Shown: positions 30,701 to 42,756 of the stretch, piece by piece | Layout: each line of letters starts with the position of its first letter | Position numbering within the stretch: position 1 is the first letter of the stretch | Assembly (NCBI RefSeq): GCF_000002595.2 | Contig: NC_057019.1 | Coordinates: 667,997-731,996, forward strand | Origin: Chlamydomonas reinhardtii | Taxonomy: Eukaryota; Chlorophyta; Chlorophyceae; Chlamydomonadales; Chlamydomonadaceae | Length of the DNA: 64,000 nt | Reading direction: 5' to 3' | Position numbers and translations under genes: made by a program | The notes under the pieces: model-generated | Told to the model about the DNA's origin: nothing | Databases searched by the model: none | Seen by the model: only the letters and a program-made list of their open reading frames with translations

Positions 30701-32896
30701 TCTTGCCAATGCCTCCTGGCTTGCCGCTGCAGCTGCCGCCGCCGCCGCGGCTGCGCCCACGCCCGGCAGCTCTGAGATCAACAACTGCTCCTCAACCGCC
30801 GTACACAGGGCGCGGAAGGGCATGGCATGCAGACCCAGAACATGGACCGCCGTGCCGGGCGGGCCCTGCCGACTAGCCCCAGCGGCCCCGCTACAGGCAG
30901 TAGCTGCTGCACTGGCCACTGCGGCCGCGGGCGAAGCCGCCGGGAGTGCGGCAGAGCTACTGCCGCTGCTTCCCACACCTCCCGACAGCTGCTGCTGCTG
31001 AAGCAGAGGACCCAGATCGACCGCACGGCCACGTGAATCCAGTCCCAGCACGGGCAGCCCCGCCACCAGCTCCGGCGGCAGGCCCCACGTGCCCCGCACG
31101 CCGCCACCGAAGCCCGCCACCGCCAGGCCCGCCACCGCCTCCGCCAGGACCAGTGTGTGCATGCAGGCGCCCCACGGCGCCACAAGCGGAGGCTCAGTTT
31201 GAGCCGCCGCCGCGGACGCTGACGCCCCTGACCCTGCTGCCCCTGCGCCGCCTCGTCCTCCTCTTGTGGCGCCACCGCTGCTGCCACCGCTGCTGCTGCC
31301 ACCGTTGCTGCCGCCGCTTCTGCTACTGCCGCCACCACTGCTACTGCCGTCACCTCCCAGCTCCCGAATGGCGCCCGGCGTGAGGCCGCAGTGCTTGCTC
31401 GTGATGCACATCCTGCGCTTGAAGCACATGTCATTCGCCAGCCTGCACAGCTGCGACACAAGATTGATGCACAGGTCCGACGGCTGCAGCACGCCGGCGT
31501 CGTCCGCTCGGTATACGTAGCAGGTCCGCATGTGCCCCTCCACGTGCGCCATGACCGCCGGCTGCCGCAGCCGCCGCCGGCCCATGCACGCCGCCTCCTG
31601 CAACGCCAGCCGCGCCGCCTGCTCCAGAAAGCAGCTACTGCCAATCTCTGCCACCAGCGCCGCGAGCAGCGGGCCGGAGGGACCCGCCTGCTGGAGCTGC
31701 TGTTGCCTGCCGTTGCTGCTACTACTGCCGCTGCTGCTGCTACTGCGACTGCTGCTGCTGTTGATGCTGCGATCTAGATGCTGTCGGCAGAACTGCTCGG
31801 TCGCCATAACTGAGAAAGCAGACACCAGGCCACACGAAACCAACACCGCATGGTTCACGTGCGACCGCACCACCGCCTCCGCATGCGCCGCCGCTACCGC
31901 ACTGCTGGGTAGCGGCAAATCGCCGCAGCGGCCATCACCGCCGGAACTGGTGCTGCTACTGCCTGCAGCAGCGGTCCCACTAGCAGCCCCCTCAGCCACA
32001 GCCGGCAACGGCAGCGGCGGCGCCGCCGCCTGGAAAGCCGCCAATGTCTCCACAGCCCGCGCCGCCAGGGTCCCAGGCCAGTGCAGCACGTGCATGCGCA
32101 GCAGCGCCGCGGCCGTTTGCTCAACCACCGCTGCGGCCGCGCGCGGCAGCCCCACCGGCGTCCCACCGTTGGAGCCGCCGGGGAAGGCGAGGCACATGCT
32201 CAAAATGCGCGTCGCCGCGCCATAAACCTGTAGGTCCACTGCGCCTCGCCGGTCCATGCGGTCAAAGTAATCCTCCTTCGGCTGTTGCTGCGGCTGTTGC
32301 GGCTGTTGCGGCCGCCGCTGCTGCTGCTGCCTCGCGCCCGTGGGTCGAGGGGCGTTCCCCGCCGCCGCAGCAGACCCCGCCGCCGGCCGCACCAATGGCT
32401 CTGCAACGAGCTCTGGGAAGCCCGCTGCCAGCGCATGCTCTGCGGCATGGGCTTGCAGCTGCAGCAGCCGTGACAACGAGCCGGAGGAAAGAATCTTCAC
32501 CGCGACCGCAAGCGCCTCCGGCTCGAGCTGCCATCGCTCCAGTACCGCAGCCAGTTTGTGAAACGGCATTAGCAGGACTGGCAAGCCTGCCACTGTCAGC
32601 TGCTGCCCCGAGCGGTAGGCAGCAAGCCCGGCCGACACAGCGGCCTCACACTCGCGCAGCGCCTTCTGCTGTTCCATGGTTAGTAGCAGGGCTGGCGCGT
32701 CTTTGCCATGCAAATAAACGGGTATGTGATTCAGGGAGAGCCTCGAGCTCGAGCAAGGAGCATGCATCCCCGCGATCATGTTTGCGCGCTCGGTTACCAT
32801 CTGAGGATTGTTGACGGTGACGGTATCTACCCCCGTGCCCCACACCAGCCCACTTACTGCAGCATGCGCAAGGGCCTCAACGTGCGTGCCTCGCAT
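27758..32896 (-). CDS. MYND zinc-finger protein, 1,634 aa
   Basis: Two exons (32,896-29,797 and 29,562-27,758) join in phase, PG|ILLPLQPPPS, giving 4,905 bases. The C-terminus carries a MYND finger: CCANPRCTNLAA, then NCGGCRGAAAYCGRGCQAAH and WRAGHKEACAALRGEW. MYND fingers bind Pro-rich peptides in regulatory complexes. The remaining ~1,560 residues are helical Ala/Leu-rich stretches (PVLLMPFHKLAAVLERWQLE) interrupted by Ser/Gly/Gln homopolymers. This architecture is common in a large MYND family of volvocine algae. I see no SET domain. A start further upstream is possible, but the ATG at 32,896 opens the continuous frame. Target and compartment unknown. Confidence 0.85.
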
Positions 32897-32919
32897 AACG
32901 TTCAGCCAGGGTGAGTGGA

Positions 32920-33639
32920 AGCATTAGCATCAGGTGCAGGACATAACCGTACTGTGCAGCGGGACAGAGCGGGACGGGGTCGGCCTGCACACAGGATGTG
33001 AGGGAAGCGGGCATCATCGAACGCTAGAGAGGTGGTCTCGCGTAAGGGTGCGTGTTGGCAAGCTGCAACACGCCAACACGGGCAACACGCGCTGTACGTG
33101 CCCAGGCAAGTGCCAGCGCCAATAGGGGTTGAAGGCGGTATGTTACCGGTCCAGTTGTGCCAGGGGTTCCACTGGGTTCCCCCACTCCAGGAGCAACAGT
33201 TGTAAGCGAAGCGAAGCAATACCAACTGAATAAGCTCCAGTGAATACCAATCGTAACACAAGTGCGAATGAGGACCTCTCCCTTCATCCCTTGTGCAAAG
33301 CACTGCCTTATGCAAACGGCGCGAAGCCACCCAAAAGCGCAAGTGTAGGCCAGCCTTGTCCCTCGCCCACGCTTCCCGGCCTCCCGGCCCGACCAAGTAC
33401 CCGTCCGAAGCCCCAAGCCCCCCTTGGGTTCGGTTTGGTAAAGGCTGGTATCTACAACCCCCTTTCTATCTCTCGCCTTCTACTCCAATACACCCGAGCT
33501 CCAACCCTCTCCTCTCCCTACCTCTCCCGTCCTACCCCACGCCGCCGTGCCTGTTGCCCCCAATCTGTCTCCACCTACCTCCATAAGTCCTGAGCCGTCA
33601 TCCGTAGCCCGTCAGTGGTAGCCGATAACCCAGCCCGTG
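32920..33639. other. Intergenic stretch
   Basis: Upstream of the MYND gene start, so it probably includes its promoter. It contains one copy of the TTCGGTTT...GGCTGGTATCTACAACCCCC repeat at 33,421-33,463. No gene seen. Confidence 0.4.
33421..33463 (+). repeat. Dispersed repeat family B, copy 2
   Basis: TTGGGTTCGGTTTGGTAAAG then GCTGGTATCTACAACCCCC. This is the only copy not inside a recognised intron. Confidence 0.7.
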
Positions 33640-34007
33640 AACAAGGAGGTGGCTGCCTTATGGCAGGAAAAGGGCTGATCCCGGGGCCACCTTGACGCGG
33701 GCGCCTACTAAGCACACGCCTCTATGTTGGGGGCCTTTGGCATCCCCGCAAATCCGGACATGGCCGGTTGGGTGGGGTGCACAGTCCGTGCTAACCCGCA
33801 GCTAACAAACTAGTCACGTCACTCGCCGCCAATCAACACGTGCACCCTCAGCCCCACGCCCTGCTAGCGCCGTTCAGGCTCTCAGCCCGGCCCCGCCGCC
33901 GGCGGCGGCCATGGCGGCCGCTGCAGCTTGGTCGGCCGCTCGAAGCCCATCAGCTTCAGCAGGAGGAGCACACGGATCACGTTGGCGGCGGAAACGTCGC
34001 GGTTCTG
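33640..34007 (-). pseudogene. Fanzor 3'-end block, copy 2
   Basis: Second copy of the block at 26,265-26,646. The last exon (34,001-33,883) encodes the same NRDVSAANVIRVLL and tail; both substitutions, GTC to GTT and CCA to CCG, are silent. A CAG acceptor is kept immediately before it, although the DNA beyond is different. No zinc-ribbon exon is found upstream, so this is a truncated copy. The 14-base gap lies in the 3' flank, yet AGGTGGC/GCCACCT (33,647-33,653 and 33,686-33,692) can still pair. Confidence 0.75.
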
Positions 34008-34039
34008 TTTTGCCGACGCACGAACGAACGAACGAACGC

Positions 34040-34080
34040 AGGGGTGTTCCTGGGGGGCTTCGCCCCCCCCCTCAGCCCGT
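34040..34080. terminator. GC hairpin beside Fanzor copy 2
   Basis: GGGGGGCTTCGCCCCCC, a perfect stem with a TTCG-type loop, lies 40 bases beyond the duplicated block, next to ACGAACGAACGAACGA. Hairpins of this style are otherwise seen here only in the PLV and inverted-arm elements. Confidence 0.5.
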
Positions 34081-35094
34081 GAAAAATCGCTGCCACTCTC
34101 CGCCGGGTTGCATTCGTATAGTGTCTGCCAGCGACCAGGTATATTGCGAGGGCGAGCCGGAGGCTGCGCAGAACCGGGTCCGGTTGAGTGCTTGGGCCTG
34201 GGCCCGTTCGGTTAGTGCCTGTAAGAAGAGGGCGAGGGAGACAGAGGTGACTAACATGCATGTCCACACTGCCCATCAATCTTGCCATATTGGGCTCACT
34301 GGGCCCGACTCCTCATCCCAACCTCACGCGCCTGCCCCCACGCCTGCCCAAACGGCCTTCTATCCCTGTGCGTCCCGTGGCCGGCGGCCTAGTACCGAAG
34401 CTACTCACTTGATTTGCACCAAGTAGGTAGCGTGCACTACCGGTAACCGGGGACCTGGGCGGAGTCAGCGGGGTGGATGGTACTGGACCTGCTTGTTGGG
34501 TCCGGGCTCTCGCCTTCCCCCCCTTGGTCCGAGCATCCCCTGTCCCTGATTTCAGGTCGAGTGCGACACTTCTGTGACTTGCACAGATACCAAGGTCGGC
34601 GCACGGCACTGCTGGAATTGGAACCACCCCCCTCCACGGTGTTGACATGAGAAACGGTTAGCCGTACGCCACATTGCTTGATTGGGTGACAATTGTCGGC
34701 TAGGCTCCAGTGCCACTGTAGCAGCAACAATAATGCTGACAACTGCCAACCCAACCAGCGCAATGCAGTGCGAGGTTGAAGCGGCCATAGTTAAGCTTGG
34801 TCGCGGAACCGTGTAAGTGTTTGCAACCTACGACAAGCTCAAACAGTGTGTATTACAGAGCAGCGTGGTATTATGATAAAACGGGGAACCGCTCTTCGGA
34901 GGAGTCGAGCTCAGAACACGGACCAATCCGGACGATGAACCCTGATGAGCCCGCGCAGACACGCAGCAGCATTAGTCGATACTGGAGCATGTAATGTTTT
35001 TGTTGTATGTGCATTATTACTACTATATCATAAAGCAGCTTATTGTCACCATCACGTTCAAGCAAGGTCCGCCCGCTGCAGTCTCCAAGTTCTC
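34081..35094. other. Stretch without a firm gene
   Basis: On the minus strand a short frame at 34,788-34,552 begins MAASTSHCIALVGLAVVSII, which looks like a signal peptide or anchor, but no partner exon was found. A TATA-like CTATATCATAAAG at about 35,024 precedes the kinase-like gene start by 70 bases and may be its promoter. Confidence 0.4.
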
Positions 35095-38000
35095 ATGGCG
35101 ACTGGTTGGAACCTCTATGCGTTCATTTTCGGCCTGGAATATCTGGAAGATGATGAGAAAGAGCAATGCTTTTCGATTCTGGACGGGCAAGGTTTCTCGG
35201 CACCGAGTAAGCGCCGAGCTTTCCTCGCTCTCGACGACGCCGACCTAGAGAAGTTAGGCATCAGTCAGATGAGCACGCGCAAGGCTCTGCTACTGGAACT
35301 TGCGGGTGAGCCTTCTGCGACTGGCGACAGCAACAGGTTCTCACGTACCCTTGCCGTCGCCACTGCCGTTGTGGGCACAGCTGGGCAAGTCCGAATGACC
35401 GACCAACTGATGAAGCGTATTGGGGTTGTTGTTGCGAGCTACGGTATGCGGTATGCGGGAGGCTTGGGAAGCGTCGTTGGGTGGCTGGGAGACTGAGACG
35501 TGCAGCGGCACGTTGGGACATTGGGACATAGACCACATCATTGGCAGCGTAACGCAAGCTCGTTTTGCGTCGCATTTATGCACTCTGACACGCAACTCGT
35601 AATCTCCACGTGTTTCCCGACCTCTCCCATACATGTCGTGCAGCCCCGCGCGCGGCGGCTGGCCTGGGGAGCGCGACCGGAATGGGTGAGTTGGTTGTAC
35701 TAGCTGTCCGCGGGTGCCAGGAGAGTCGAGTGACGCTTGGAGTGCATTTAACCCCTTTGCAAGCGTCACGGCTAGCGCGGTCGACCAGATCTACGGAAGT
35801 TAGGGCTCTGCGGATCTGGATACTTATTTTCACTCGTACTTTGCGCCGGCCAAACGGCGGCCGTACATGTCTGCTGCATTCTGCAGGAGTTCAGACGACG
35901 GACACGTATACGTACCTGCAGAAGTGCCTGCCTCCTTTCGACGCGCTCGCCCTGTGGGGCACACCGCTCCATCTCCAGGAGTGCCTGGCTGCACGCATAA
36001 GCCCTGCCCTCCCCGTGCCGGCGTCCGTGGCCAGACGCCTGTTCCTGCAGCACGCGGCGGGGCTTCATTGGCCCCTGGTGTCGACGGCTGCCGCTCACGC
36101 GGTGGGTGCGGCCGGCTGCTCGCCGCGTTCGCATTGACCATGTACTAATAGCGTTCTCATGAGGGCCAGCTTACTTGATTGCCGGTACACTTGATTGTGT
36201 GTCTTATGTCTGGTAGGCCGCAACGGCTGAGGCCCTGGCTACGCACGTTGGGCTCGTTATGGACCTGGACCCCTACACCGGGTCGGAGATGTACACTGCG
36301 CGCAACACCGGCATCGTGGTGGAGGACACGCTGCGGCTCATCAACAAGTACCGGTGGTCTGGGCCGCCCATCACGCAGATGGACCGGAACAAGGCAGGCA
36401 CAAGCACGGCGACAAGTAGGTGCTGAACGCCATGCATGCATAGTTGTTTCGTGCACGTTTGATTGCGGGCGGGCATCGCTGGCCTTGCTTGGTCAGTCTG
36501 TGCGCCTTCCGTACAAAATTCTGGGCCACACAGTTCGTTGTCAGCCAGGCCTAACCACCTGCGCTGACCTGGTGCGTGACCCGTATGTATGCGTGGCACA
36601 TACACAGCCGAGAGGAAGCGACCAGACTTCCTGTGCTGGGTCAAGGGGGCCCTGATGTTCAAAGGCGAAGAGAAGGCGCTGTCGTCCGAGCTTCACCTTG
36701 CAATCAGCGAGCTCACAAGCAAGATGTCGACCGTGTGGGCAAAGGGGCTGCTGCCGCACTTGCAGCCGCCCTGCATGCTGGCTTTCGCCGCGGCAGGCAC
36801 GATATTGCAGGTAGGTGGGACGGGCCCGGTTACTTGCGTGTAGATATGTAGGACACTACGCTGCATGTAGGCAGTGCCCAAAACTCTCCTCCTCCCTTGA
36901 CTCGTGATGCCTGCCCGCCGCCGTGCGTACCTTCTGATGATGATGAAGTTCTTCTGCATCCAGCAAATACAGTGAGTTCTGCGGTGCTGCTGGGTCGACA
37001 GCCAGGAGTACTGGTCCCATGTGTCTGGTGCACGCGTCTGTCCTGTGGTAGGTGTGCATATTTGCACAGTCACTGCAGTCAGCGTGTTCGTGTCTGGATA
37101 ACTGAGTGCGCCTATCTGATCCTGGCTTGCATTGACCTATAGGTCGGGCGGCGGCGGAGTGCAGGCGACGCCGATCAGCGACATGCTGGACCTGGCAACG
37201 GCTCCCGGTCGACTGCAGGCGTTGCTCTGCTCCTGCAACATCTCGCGGCTGCTGGCGGGCTACGCTTCGCAAGCCCCCCTCGTGCCTCTGGAGATGGGGC
37301 GGCTGGTGTCCTCGGATGATGGCATGCGCACGTACTGCTTGCTTCCAGGTAGGTACATTTACGGCTCGATGCGGCGGGACTGGGGTTTGATGGAGTGTTT
37401 CACCGTACGTTTCATGCATGGCTCTGCTGCCATGCATGTATGGGAGGAGCGCAAGCTAGCTAGCCGACGTGCGGTTTATGTGCCACGCCCCCAACACACA
37501 GGCTGCTTCCGCAAAGTCATTCGGGAGTTCGCCTCAGAGCACGCGCAGTACGGCAGCTTTGAGCTGCTCCAGTGCGTGTACCGCCAGATGGCGCAGAAGA
37601 AGCACCGGAGCAAAATCATCCAGGCGTGCGACATAGATGGGCACATCGGCCCGCGGCTGCTGGACAACACCTACACGGTGCATCTGGCGCCGGTGGGGGA
37701 TCCCTGCTCAGGCCCACCCGCTGACCCGCTCGACCTGCCGTGTGCGGTGGCAGGCGTGCTGGGCGGCCTTGCAGCGCTGCATAGCGAAGGTACGATTACG
37801 GTACCGGTAATCGGTGTCAAGGTGGATTTTGTTCTGGAGCCGCTATATCATCACGCGCATGCAACCCATGCTGGTAATCCTAAATCCTAATAATGCAGGC
37901 TTTGTGCACCGGGACGTCCGGTGGGCCAACGTCATCTTCCTGCCCGCCGAGAAGCGATGGCTCCTGATCGACTTAGATCACGCCGGCCGCAGCGGCTGCG

Positions 38001-38629
38001 ACTGCAGGTACGCGCTATCGCTCTCGCTTCAGCGGCGGACCTTCACTTGTTGGACAGCAGACTCGAAGGTGCCAAGGGCTGGGTGCATGCACATATGTGG
38101 GGTCTTGAGGTCCGCATGTATGTTACTGGCTGCCTGCAGTGGAGAGCCTTACCCGCTGCGGTTTTGGAGCAAGCGCACCCTCGACGACGGCAAGTACACG
38201 TTCCGCTCGGACCTGCGCATGGCTGCGGAGCAGCTGCTGTGCGGACTGCCTTATGACCTGGACGACGGCGGCATAAACCTGCGGATGCAGGTGCGCGCCG
38301 GGTTGCCTTTACCTCGACACGCACACATTACCCGCCCTTTGCTCCTCTGTTGGTTCGGATTGACTTGGTACCGCTTGGCTCCGGATGGACCTGAAACGTA
38401 AAACTAACTGACTGACGAAGGAGCTCCAGTGGTCCCCACCTCCACCCTCACGAGGCCGCAGTTGCGGGGAATGAGCTAAGGCCGCGCTTGCTGCCACCAT
38501 CCTTCAGCCTGCCACGTTACTCCCTTCCCACCCCCCTCCTTGCCCGCACAGCTGCTGGAAGGCCAGCTCACGGCAACGCAAGCGCTGGAGCACGCATGGC
38601 TGGCCCAGTACACGTCGTCGTCAGGGTGA
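35095..38629 (+). CDS. SAM-like domain fused to Crinkler-type kinase-like domain
   Basis: Exons joining in phase are 35095-35305, 35887-36101, 36217-36415 and 36608-36810. One or more unresolved exons follow (36,811-37,142). Then come 37143-37348, 37502-37789, 37899-38007, 38140-38290 and 38552-38629. Residues 1-70 (FIFGLEYLEDDEKEQCFSIL ... DADLEKLGISQMSTRKALLL) resemble a SAM domain. The middle has KRPDFLCWVKGALMFKGEEK, as in Crinkler-associated kinases. Then VHRDVRWANVIF gives the catalytic HRD and Asn, and LLIDLDHAG replaces DFG. No glycine loop is obvious. Such proteins occur widely in protists and fungi; substrate unknown. It is a spliced host gene with host-like codons. Confidence 0.75.
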
Positions 38630-40849
38630 CTACCGTATGTGCATCGCGAGAGCGGTGGTGATGGCTGAGTGCGCGGCGACTCGTGGCGCGGCGGTCTATC
38701 TGGTGTGCAACTTTTGTGAATTCCTGGCGCCGTCCCAAGTCCAGCGGTAGTCTTCATACCGCATGGGACTCGGCCTTGCCGAGCACGGATGTGGGCGCTG
38801 GCTGGACGGGAGTCGCCAGCCGGAGAGTGCCAACGGCATTCTGGATGTATGGCACGTACTGGCGATGTCGACACGGGTGGTCGTGGCCCTTGGGGCCAGG
38901 GCCTGGGTGCGTGGCAGCTAGCGCCATGCCGGCTTCAGATGGGCGAGTTACACATAATGTCTCCAGGACCTATATTATGAACGAGATGTGGCCCAGGCGC
39001 TGCAGTTTGGCCACTAATACGGCGCAGTTGGTGCGTATTATATTTAGGTTTCCTAAGGAACCGGTAAAGGGTGCCAACCAAGGTGGTGTTGGTAGCTCTC
39101 GGGCACTGGTCGGGTACGCGCGTGCGGCTGCTGTTGGCATGGCGACGACTGGTGTGCGGTGTAGATTAGCGTGAAGGAACGCCCTGGGCCGCGGACTGGT
39201 GAACGGTGCAGCACAGCTATGTGTACGAGGTGGCGACGCCAGCCAGCCCCGGCGTGATGGCCAAGGGCAGCGCCCAGGGCAAGCGGTACACGTGGCAGAA
39301 CGGTCAGAATGAGCTGGCCGGCCGCGTGTGCAAGGGCTGCTACGCGGCACTCTGCATTAATTCGGTCGGCTGTGCACCCTCCGGGTCTGCGGCATTGTGG
39401 TAGTCCTTGGCGTAGCCTCGAGTGTGATGTTGCTGCGGTGGAGGAGGGGCGTGTGCGTAGGCCACCAGGGTTAGGATGCAAGGGTAGTGTGAAGGATGCA
39501 GAGGACGACAGGCAGGCTGGCAAGGGCAGTAGAAAGCTCAGGTTCTTTCCCCATACTCAACCCTATTGAGCTTCAGGAGAGCATTACGCACGTACTTTCA
39601 GTTTTGTCAGGGGGATTCCGGTGAGAGGTTCTGGGCCGCCAAAGTTGGGGGGTCTGTCCTCGTCCTGGGCAAAAGGGGGTCCATTCTTGAAGTTGGTGAT
39701 CCGTCGGGTTTGGGGAGCCCATCCTGGCGATCTGGGAGCCCCCCCTGGCGGATTTCTGGCAGCGCCCCACAAGCAGAACTAGGGCTCAAACGCAGCAGCA
39801 CGAGGCTCATATGTGCATGTTATGATGTAATAAGCACAAACAACGCGTTGGAGGGCTAAGTTGCGCGTCCGGGCGGGCGTGGATACGTCGGGACATGCTG
39901 GGACATGTCCCCACACGCGCACGCACTGACACGGCTGGGCTCTCAAGCGCTGGTGCGCATGAGTTCACGTCTAACAAAGCTGCCAATGCACATTGTCAAG
40001 TCACGAGGCAGAGAGTTGAGCGCGAGGTTGGCTGGGTCGAGGTAGGGGAACTCCCAGTGGATAGGATCCCGCCTGTGACCGCAGCCTCAGAACAGGACCG
40101 CTGATTGCACGGAGTGATAGTGCTCGTCAAAAGGAGTCGATTGACACCACTTTGGTATGAAATGGAGGGGTTTTAACCCCTAAACAACATGGTTTTGTCC
40201 GTGGGGGGTCGGTCGTCCCCTCAAGGAGGGTCCCGGGGGAGTCCGGGGCATGGGGTCTGGCACTTTGTTTCCTACCCCCCCCCCCCCGCCCCCCGCATAC
40301 AAGCGATACTACGACTGGCATAACGAAAGGCACCGGCGACGTTCATTCGCACCATCCAATCAACCATGACAGCTCTCTCCACTGCAAGTCAACGGCAAGC
40401 CCTGCCCGCCGCTCTTGGCCCTGGTTGAGTCAGGGCCGCACCCCGCGACACGCCCCCGTCGGCCCCGCCCCTCCTCCCCAGGAGAGGCGGCAATCAGCCG
40501 ACAGCAGGCCCGCGCGATATAATTATCAGCCCCGCCGCCGGCGGCCGGCAGGGCGCACGCGGCGCGTGATTGGGGGCTTTGGCTCGAGCCTGGCCCCGCA
40601 AGCACACGCGCACGTTCGCACACTGCTCGGCTCTGTTGCATTCAGCGGAATGAGTAACTCGCAGGGGCGTCATGTGTGGGTGGAGCGCGGGCAGTTCAAG
40701 ACCCGGTCATCAGCTTGAGCCGCTACTTGTGTGAGTCGAAGCCCGTCCAATCTCTAGCTCTCAATATCTCGAACCAAACTCCATCTATATAATGCATGAA
40801 TCTGCTCCGCGCATCGTATCATAGCTTTCAGCTGTATAACATGTGCGTT
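38630..40849. other. Intergenic stretch with one possible exon
   Basis: Plus-strand 39,206-39,400 encodes host-like codons for YTWQNGQNELAGRVCKGCYA, a Trp- and Cys-containing stretch that could be an orphan exon. A run of C near 40,275-40,290 and a PLV-like GGGGG-rich segment near 40,200 are also present. The part closest to 40,849 should be the 3' untranslated region of the selenoprotein gene. Nothing else is supported. Confidence 0.4.
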
Positions 40850-42756
40850 TCAAGCGATGCAGCACGATGCCAGCACGTCCTTCATGGGCGCGTGCACGCC
40901 GGGGCCCACGTCGCGATGCTCGAACAAGACCTGTGCGCATGTGCAGGCGGTTTGGAAAGGGGCCGGTGCCGCGGTAGGTGCTGTAGTTGCGAATTGGATG
41001 CGGCATGACGAGGAGCAGAAGACGGCATAGCAAGCAATACCGACGTGGGGAGCTCTAAAGGGTACGCCAGAGAAGTAAGTAGACTTGGGAGGTACACAGA
41101 TGCATGCGAGCTATGCACAACGTACGAACACGGCCCGCCATGAAACCAGCGATTTGGTCACTCCACGCGTGTGTGGGGTTCTGAGCCTACCTTGCCATTG
41201 TCGAGCACGAACACGCCTCCCATCACAGCGGTGGTGTCCACACTCTGCACAGGGCCAAGGGCGGCGGGAGCATACAAGACACACAAGGGGTAAGGGCGGC
41301 GGGCACATGCAACACCAGTAAACAAGGGGTGATCGCGTGACAACCTTGCCGCAGTCACTCTGTTGAAAGGACCTGCTTGCGGCGTGGCATACATTCCCTG
41401 CCGCTGACCGAAGGAACCCAACCCAGCCGCGTCTTCAGCGGGTGTACAGCACCGCACCTTGGGCGCAATCATCTTGTACTTGTTGAGGAGCGCCTTGAAC
41501 TCATTCCACTCGCGGGCCTTCATCGCCTGCATAGGTCCAGAGCAAGGCAAACGGCTGTCAGTTTTGGGCGCTTGCAGGCGACACAAGGCTGTAAGTCGTG
41601 TTCGGGCACGGCCGCAAGGGCATGCCTGGTGCCTCCCTGTTTCGCCGTAACCCTTCATCCCTTCTCCATCGCCGGTTGTGCTTCGCCCCGTCCACCTCTC
41701 TCTCATCATGTCCCGGGCCTGTGCCCTGCCTCCCACTCGTAGCGCCGCTGCATGGCTCTGTTCCGTCAGTGCCCTGCCAACTACTACGTGTTCTTTCTCA
41801 CTCACGTCCCAGGTTTGCGGGCTGAACATGGCCTTGAAGCCCTCGTAGCACTTGAGGTGGCCGTACAGCTTGTAGTCAGGGTCAAGCAGCAGCAGCTCCG
41901 GGGGGAAGGGGAGCGTGCTGCAGAACTGGCGGCCCCCCTCGGGCGTGCCTGCGTGGTTGAGGAGTTGCAAGTTGCAAGTGTCCGGCGCAATGTGTAGGAA
42001 GCCGAGGTGGTGGAATGGGCACTGGGCGCGGACGCGCGGGCTTTCAAGTATGTATGCACGCACCGATGGAAATGACCACCAGTTTGTAGCCTGCAGCCTC
42101 GAACTGCGGGCGGGCGCGGAGCAGGCTCTGGGCCTGCTCCCAGCAGAACTGCGCGCGGGCACGAGCGGAGCGTGAGTACCATTTTGGTATGTATGCCAGA
42201 TGGGGCCCACATAATTATCCTTGCCATCGCGTGACCTCCCTGCTCCCTCCCTGCGCGTGTCCCCAGGTCCTTAGACACAAACTCCTGCCTGTTTCCGTCT
42301 GGTATTCTGCTCTCTACTACACAAAGCCACTCACAGGTCAGCCAAGGTGGCGCAGCAGGCCCACCACCACCCTGCCCTGCGTCACGTTGCCGGTCTTCAC
42401 CACCACTCCATTGGTCTTCAGGAGCTGCAGATCCTCCGCCCTGCGTGCGCAGGCGTCAAGACACCTCAACACAGTTCTCTCGAGTGGGGCGCCTCGTGAG
42501 CGGCGTAGTTGCTCTGCCCACCCAGACCGTAATGACACTACGGGTTTGCCAGGATTACCAGGCGTTTTTTCCCAGGCAGAGAAGGCAGGCATCACAAAGG
42601 CTCCTTTACAACGTGATTCACTGACCCGTCGAACGGGTTGTCGGTGGACTTGGCAGAAGCGGCCGCGGAGGCGCCTGCAGCGACCACGACTGCGGCGCCA
42701 CGAGCCATCCGGGTGCTCGCGCGCGATGAGCCCCCGGAGCGTGCCTGGCAGCGCAT
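40850..42756 (-). CDS. SELENOU-like: Selenoprotein U / PRXL2-type peroxiredoxin-like protein
   Basis: Seven exons join in perfect phase: 42756-42626, 42440-42335, 42148-42064, 41948-41806, 41526-41458, 41244-41191 and 40930-40850, giving 222 aa. Residues 1-40 are Arg/Ala/Ser-rich like a transit peptide. Then come GVVVKTGNV, VVVGLLRHLG, an in-frame TGA (42,338-42,340, residue 78), PFCWEQAQSLL, YKLVVISIGTPEGGRQFC, FPPELLLLDPDYKLYGHLK, AVMGGVFVLDNGKVLFEHRD and VLASCCIA. This is the thioredoxin-fold AhpC/TSA-type order of PRXL2/SelU; family members have Cys or Sec exactly where TGA lies, giving U-P-F-C. A redox role, perhaps in the chloroplast, is inferred. I could not confirm a SECIS element; an ATGA at 40,707-40,710 on this strand is a weak candidate. 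Confidence 0.85.

Noticed and set aside
29789-32896. Treating the 1,035-codon frame and the MYND frame as two genes
   Set aside because: The donor at 29,797 and acceptor at 29,562 join them in phase and the combined length is a multiple of three.
42338-42340. TGA as an ordinary stop of the PRXL2-like protein
   Set aside because: Homology and splice phase continue on both sides and family members have Cys or Sec at this exact place.
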